DNA of 9,611 nt, from NCBI GenBank assembly GCA_020442965.1, contig JAGRJB010000558.1, positions 1-9,611 of the forward strand, read 5' to 3'. Positions 6,703 through 9,611 of the stretch are shown piece after piece. The notes under the pieces are model-generated. The model saw only the letters and a program-made list of their open reading frames with translations. It was not told where the DNA came from and did no database searches. Both the position numbers and the translations under genes were made by a program. Each line of letters begins with the position of its first letter. Position 1 is the stretch's first letter. The DNA comes from Pseudomonadales bacterium (GTDB taxonomy: Bacteria > Pseudomonadota > Gammaproteobacteria > Steroidobacterales > Steroidobacteraceae).

Positions 6703-7125
6703 ATGAATCTCATCCAATGGGAACCGTTTCGCGAGTTGATGCCCGCCGCCTGGCGTCGCTGGCCGGCTTTGAGCGATGACTTCAACGGGAAGGCGGGCTG
6801 GACGCCGTCAGCCGATATCAGCGAGACCGACACGGAGTACCTGATCCGCGCGGAGCTGCCGTCGGTCAAGAAGGAAGACGTCAAAGTGACGATCGAAAAC
6901 GGCATGATCGCGATCGAAGGCGAGCGCAAGTACGAAAAGGAAGTGAAGAACGAAAAGTTCCATCGTGTCGAGAGCTTCCAGGGAAGATTCGCGCGTAGCT
7001 TCTTGTTGCCCGAAGATGCCGATGACGAGGCGGTTCACGCTGAAAGCAAGGACGGCGTGCTGACCGTGCACGTACCCAAGACGAAAGTCGCCAAGCCGCA
7101 GAGTAAGCACGTCAAAGTTGCTTGA
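6703..7125 (+). CDS. Hsp20 family small heat-shock protein
   Basis: 140 residues, the normal size of bacterial class A small heat-shock proteins. A short N-terminal arm (MNLIQWEPFREL) precedes the alpha-crystallin domain (about 35-125), with WTPSADISETDTEYLIRAELP, KKEDVKVTIENGMIAIEGER, the FHRVESFQGRFARSFLLPEDAD block and the signature GVLTVHVPK near the end. The tail KHVKVA contains a V-x-V motif, the form of the I-x-I anchor used for oligomer assembly. ATP-independent holdase that binds unfolding proteins in the cytoplasm. Start ATG 6703 has a strong GAGGAG at 6691-6696. Monocistronic by spacing (132 bp before, 180 bp after). Confidence 0.97.
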   Translation: MNLIQWEPFRELMPAAWRRWPALSDDFNGKAGWTPSADISETDTEYLIRAELPSVKKEDVKVTIENGMIAIEGERKYEKEVKNEKFHRVESFQGRFARSFLLPEDADDEAVHAESKDGVLTVHVPKTKVAKPQSKHVKVA

Positions 7126-7135
7126 GGGCGCTCGA

Positions 7136-7150
7136 TGTGCGATTCGCACA
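7136..7150 (+). terminator. Hairpin after hsp20, possible terminator
   Basis: TGTGCG (7136-7141) and CGCACA (7145-7150) form a 6-bp perfect stem with a 3-nt loop, 11 nt after the hsp20 stop. No T-tract follows (GGTGCTCC), so termination is only suggested by position. Confidence 0.35.
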
Positions 7151-7181
7151 GGTGCTCCGGCCACGTCGCGCCAGTGACCCC

Positions 7182-7196
7182 CGGTCAGCCTGACCG
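7182..7196. promoter_or_regulatory. Palindrome CGGTCAG-C-CTGACCG, possible operator
   Basis: Perfect 7-bp arms around a single central base, in the gap before the DUF6920 gene. Its half-site CGGTC/GACCG recurs in the palindrome at 7217-7228. A dimeric regulator site is possible; no regulator is identified. Confidence 0.4.
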
Positions 7197-7216
7197 CAAC
7201 CGCATCATCGCGCATT

Positions 7217-7228
7217 CGGTCCGGACCG
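7217..7228. promoter_or_regulatory. Perfect 12-bp palindrome CGGTCCGGACCG
   Basis: Self-complementary with no spacer. It shares the CGGTC/GACCG half-sites with the palindrome at 7182-7196; the two centres are about 33 bp apart, roughly three helical turns. Confidence 0.4.
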
Positions 7229-7236
7229 TGCTTACG

Positions 7237-7252
7237 CGGGCGCTGGCGCCCG
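7237..7252 (+). repeat. Inverted repeat CGGGCGC-TG-GCGCCCG
   Basis: Perfect 7-bp arms with a 2-base centre, 54 bp before the DUF6920 start. As RNA it would be a very stable hairpin; as DNA a further dyad. Could attenuate or terminate, though no T-run follows. Confidence 0.4.
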
Positions 7253-7305
7253 TCAATGCAGAGACTTCTGTATGACGTCTGGACTGGGGTGCGGGAGACA
7301 CCGTC

Positions 7306-8163
7306 GTGTGGAAGTACGTGTGGATCGCTGTGTTTGCCGCAATGATCTTCGCCGCTCCCGTGGCGATTCTCCTCGGCCGCTCGCGCGAACGGCGCGCAGT
7401 GAGCAAGCTCGAAGCGAGCCTGCGAAAGGGCGGCTTGGGTCAAGCACGGCGCCAGGTACAGTTCTCTGATCACGCCGCGCTGCCCACTCCGGTAGCCCGG
7501 TATTTCCGCAAGGTACTCGCTGACGGGCAGCCGCTGATCAAGTCAGCCACGATGCGTCAGACTGGTGAACTGCGTACCTCGATCACGAGTAGCACGTGGC
7601 GGCGATTCACGGCGCGCCAACTGGTCGTGCCGGGTGCGCCAGGTTTCGTGTGGTACGCCAGGATCCGCGTAGCACGGGGCCTGCATGTCGACGTGCTCGA
7701 CAGCTACGTTGGCGGCATGGGTCTCGGCCGCGTCTCGTTCCTGTCCGCGATCCCGATAGGCTGCGATTCGAGATCGCCAGAGCTGAATTCAGGCGAACTG
7801 CATCGGTATTTGGCCGAAGCTGTGTGGTATCCAACCGCTCTGCTGCCGCAGTCGGGTGTCAGGTGGTCCCCCATCGATGCCCATGCGGCGCTAGCAACGC
7901 TAACCGACAATGGCACGACCGTCTCACTGGAATTTCGATTCAACGATGCGGACGAAGTTGTCGGCATCTATACCAAAGGCCGCTTCAGTCGCGTCGACGG
8001 TACCTACCGCGAGCTTCCCTGGGAAGGGCATTTCAGCAATTACGCGCCGCGATTTGGCGTGCACGTTCCCGGCTACGCTGAGGTCGGGTGGTACGAACGC
8101 GGCGAGTGGCAGGTAGTTTGGAAGGGCGAAACTACCGAGCAATCGATGGAATTCGAACGATGA
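7306..8163 (+). CDS. DUF6920/DUF6544-like membrane-anchored protein
   Basis: 285 residues from GTG 7306, with GGGAG at 7293-7297 and an 8-nt spacer. An N-terminal hydrophobic segment (3-23) anchors it. The body shows the family pattern: LPTPVARYFRKVL, MRQTGELR, WRRFTARQ, GFVWYARIRV, a VLDSYVGGMGLGRVSF block, then LHRYLAEAVWYPTALLP, a run of beta-strand-like segments, and the end GYAEVGWYERGEWQVVWKGE. No catalytic motif is recognised and the family has no established function. The gene ends in an ATGA overlap with the following membrane-protein gene, so the two are probably co-translated. Family name is from memory of the sequence pattern. Confidence 0.8.
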   Translation: MWKYVWIAVFAAMIFAAPVAILLGRSRERRAVSKLEASLRKGGLGQARRQVQFSDHAALPTPVARYFRKVLADGQPLIKSATMRQTGELRTSITSSTWRRFTARQLVVPGAPGFVWYARIRVARGLHVDVLDSYVGGMGLGRVSFLSAIPIGCDSRSPELNSGELHRYLAEAVWYPTALLPQSGVRWSPIDAHAALATLTDNGTTVSLEFRFNDADEVVGIYTKGRFSRVDGTYRELPWEGHFSNYAPRFGVHVPGYAEVGWYERGEWQVVWKGETTEQSMEFER

Positions 8164-8840
8164 GCGCTTCGACCAAGTTCGCAGGCACCTGGTCCGCGAT
8201 ACTCGCAACCGCCTTGAGCATGGTCTACATCGTCGGCCAACTGGCCGAATGGTGGGGCCTGCTGGGATCCGAAGGTGGGCCTGAAAGTGCTAGCACGATC
8301 CTAGGTATCGTAGTTCTGTTAACTCCGTCGTTGTTGCTGGGCTCTTCGTTTCTCGTGCTGCTGGTGAGCATCCATCACTGCACACCACCCGACAAACGAG
8401 TCTGGAGCCACACGGCAATCGCGTTTGGCACGGCCTACACCGTACTGATCAGCATCGTGTACTTCGTTCAGCTGACGTTGGTTGCGCCGCGCATGGCTCG
8501 CGGGCAGATCGCCGGCATCGAGATGTTCCTGTTCGTGCCGTTCGATTCGTTCCTGTACGCGGTTGATATGCTGGGCTACAGCTTCATGAGCGTTGCGACA
8601 CTGTTTGCCTCACGCGTGTTCACAGGCTCCGGACTCAATCGAACGGTACGTTGGTTGTTGACTGCCAATGGACTGCTGCTGCCGTTTCTCGTGTTGCAGA
8701 TGTATTTTCATTGGCTCATCTGGCCTGCATCCCTCTGGGCGATCACATTCCCGTGCTCGACATGGGCCCTCGCAATCTTCTTTCGGCGTGCTCCGATCGA
8801 GCGAGTCACGCTAGGCCCAAACCGGGCGACGAGATCGTAG
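8160..8840 (+). CDS. Polytopic membrane protein of unknown family
   Basis: 226 residues from ATG 8160, which overlaps the previous stop by ATGA; an upstream in-frame ATG at 8088 lies inside the DUF6920 gene and is less likely. About six hydrophobic segments: 10-29, 47-71, 84-108, 121-150, 163-182 and 184-208. Notable residues are the WW pair at 31-32, IHHC (71-74) between segments 2 and 3, and the GYSFMSVATLFA stretch in segment 4. I do not recognise the family. Coupling to the DUF6920 gene suggests the two act together in the membrane. Its last 133 bp are antisense to hutC. Confidence 0.8.
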   Translation: MSASTKFAGTWSAILATALSMVYIVGQLAEWWGLLGSEGGPESASTILGIVVLLTPSLLLGSSFLVLLVSIHHCTPPDKRVWSHTAIAFGTAYTVLISIVYFVQLTLVAPRMARGQIAGIEMFLFVPFDSFLYAVDMLGYSFMSVATLFASRVFTGSGLNRTVRWLLTANGLLLPFLVLQMYFHWLIWPASLWAITFPCSTWALAIFFRRAPIERVTLGPNRATRS

Positions 8841-9514
8841 CGCTCCGCCGGGAATAGCTGACGAACGTGCGTGATTCCCGCCGCACCGCGCCACGTATGT
8901 CGCTCGAGGGACAGGCATGCGCCGCCGATCTCGATCCCGAGGAGTTGCGCGGTAGCAGCGTCGGTATTGCCGGCGCTCACTCGGTGCTCGGCTTCGGTCC
9001 AAGGCACGTGTTGTAGCAGCCACGTGCCAGGTGGCGTTGCCGCAAAGTCGACGTGCGCCGCAGCCGGCACGGCGGTCAGGTTGATAGCCCGATGTTCGAA
9101 CGCGAATACGCTACCGTCCGCAAAGTGACGGCAGCGCAGGATCAGCAGGCGCCGCGCGCCACGCAGCTCGGTGCCTATGGAACTGTGTAGTCGTGACGCG
9201 ACTCTCGCAGTATCGAGTAGTTGGTAGTCGTAACGTTCGCCGCGTGCCTCGATCGCCGTTTGGATATCCGGAATGGTGAGGACCGCAGCGTGAATTCGCG
9301 GCTTCGCGACGAAGGACCCCGCTCGCCTGCGGCGCAGAATGAGACCAGCAGTCGCGAGTGCGGTCATCGCCCGATTGACTGTCATGCGCGAGCAGCCGTA
9401 CTTCTGCATGAGTTCGTGCTCATAGGGAATCCTGTATCCCGGTGGCCAGCGGCCAGACAAGATCTGCCGCTCGACGTGGGCCCGAATTCGATCGTGCAGG
9501 GGTGTGGTGGTCAC
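8708..9514 (-). CDS. hutC: Histidine utilisation repressor HutC (GntR family, UTRA domain)
   Basis: 268 residues. The N-terminal winged helix-turn-helix (about 5-72) has SGRWPPGYRIPYEHELMQKY, then CSRMTVNRAMTALATAGL and the wing GSFVA, all close to HutC. The UTRA ligand-binding domain (about 88-235) includes the FAFEHRAINL and WTEAEHRVSA stretches, and ends at ERYDLVARFGP. In known HutC proteins urocanate binds here and releases DNA to induce histidine catabolism. Start is GTG 9514-9512, overlapping the stop of the upstream hutF-like gene by GTGA, so it is likely co-translated; no clear Shine-Dalgarno is seen. About 33 residues follow the normal end of the family (basic RRKK, then low similarity) and run antisense through the membrane-protein gene, looking like stop-codon loss. 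Confidence 0.93.
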   Translation of the reverse strand: MTTTPLHDRIRAHVERQILSGRWPPGYRIPYEHELMQKYGCSRMTVNRAMTALATAGLILRRRRAGSFVAKPRIHAAVLTIPDIQTAIEARGERYDYQLLDTARVASRLHSSIGTELRGARRLLILRCRHFADGSVFAFEHRAINLTAVPAAAHVDFAATPPGTWLLQHVPWTEAEHRVSAGNTDAATAQLLGIEIGGACLSLERHTWRGAAGITHVRQLFPAERYDLVARFGPSVTRSIGARRKKIARAHVEHGNVIAQRDAGQMSQ

Positions 9515-9611
9515 GCCAGCAGTCGCTTCAGCGTGTTCCGGTAACGCGTGACAACGGAATCGCGCAGCACGTGCCGGCCCCGCACCACGACCTTGCGGCC
9601 CGCGCGCCAGA
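9511..9611 (-). CDS. hutF: C-terminus of probable formimidoylglutamate deiminase HutF, 5' part cut by window edge
   Basis: Open minus-strand frame from the right edge to TGA at 9513-9511, 33 codons including stop visible. The peptide WRAGRKVVVRGRH followed by a helical RYRNTLKRLLA tail matches the end of amidohydrolase-superfamily HutF, where a final beta-strand (V-x-GR-V-V-x-GRH) closes the composite domain. HutF hydrolyses N-formimidoyl-L-glutamate to N-formyl-L-glutamate and ammonia in the five-step histidine pathway. Identification rests on this short tail and on the GTGA overlap with hutC; another amidohydrolase such as HutI is possible. Confidence 0.65.
   Translation of the reverse strand, partial: WRAGRKVVVRGRHVLRDSVVTRYRNTLKRLLA

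Noticed and set aside
6808..7473. 221-residue minus-strand open frame opposite hsp20 and the following gap
   Set aside because: It is antisense to a certain Hsp20 gene, has no recognisable domain, and has no ribosome binding site that stands out.

Overview
The window is GC-rich, densely coded bacterial DNA. Protein styles (QseB/QseC-like two-component pair, hutF-hutC histidine utilisation genes, DUF302, DUF6920, an SHP/b561 cytochrome pair) suggest a Proteobacterium, most likely a soil or water gammaproteobacterium. This is inferred from gene content only; there is no rRNA. I see no tRNA, rRNA, insertion sequence, CRISPR array, phage or plasmid gene.

Layout. (1) 1-1598, minus strand: 3' cut hybrid sensor histidine kinase (PAS, HisKA, HATPase, receiver) running off the left edge. 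(2) 1672-4853, plus strand: a tight four-gene operon read divergently from the kinase. It encodes a SHP-type monohaem cytochrome c (DUF1924), a cytochrome b561, an OmpR-family response regulator and its QseC-like kinase, with gaps of -4, 3 and 6 bp. (3) 5006-6570: a DUF302 protein and a secreted/membrane protein with a bactofilin-like 17-residue beta-helix repeat. (4) 6703-7125: an Hsp20 small heat-shock protein. (5) 7126-7305: a non-coding stretch with four close inverted repeats. (6) 7306-8840: a DUF6920-type protein translationally coupled to a polytopic membrane protein of unknown family. (7) 8708-9611, minus strand: the histidine-utilisation repressor hutC, overlapping by GTGA the C-terminus of a probable hutF that runs off the right edge.

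How it works together. The core of interest is the SHP module. By family knowledge SHP is a periplasmic cytochrome whose Asn haem ligand can be displaced by O2 or NO, and b561 should feed it electrons from quinol. The diheme cytochrome DHC that usually joins SHP and b561 is absent here. The pair is instead followed directly by a dedicated two-component system, and a second PAS-containing hybrid kinase is divergent from it. A strong dyad symmetry sits over the shp ribosome binding site in the 73-bp divergent gap. Together these suggest a redox or gas-responsive electron-transfer unit under layered control; the ligand and the signal are inference.

Other regulatory candidates seen: a fourU-like RNA thermometer over the hsp20 ribosome binding site, and CGGTC/GACCG palindromes upstream of the DUF6920 gene.
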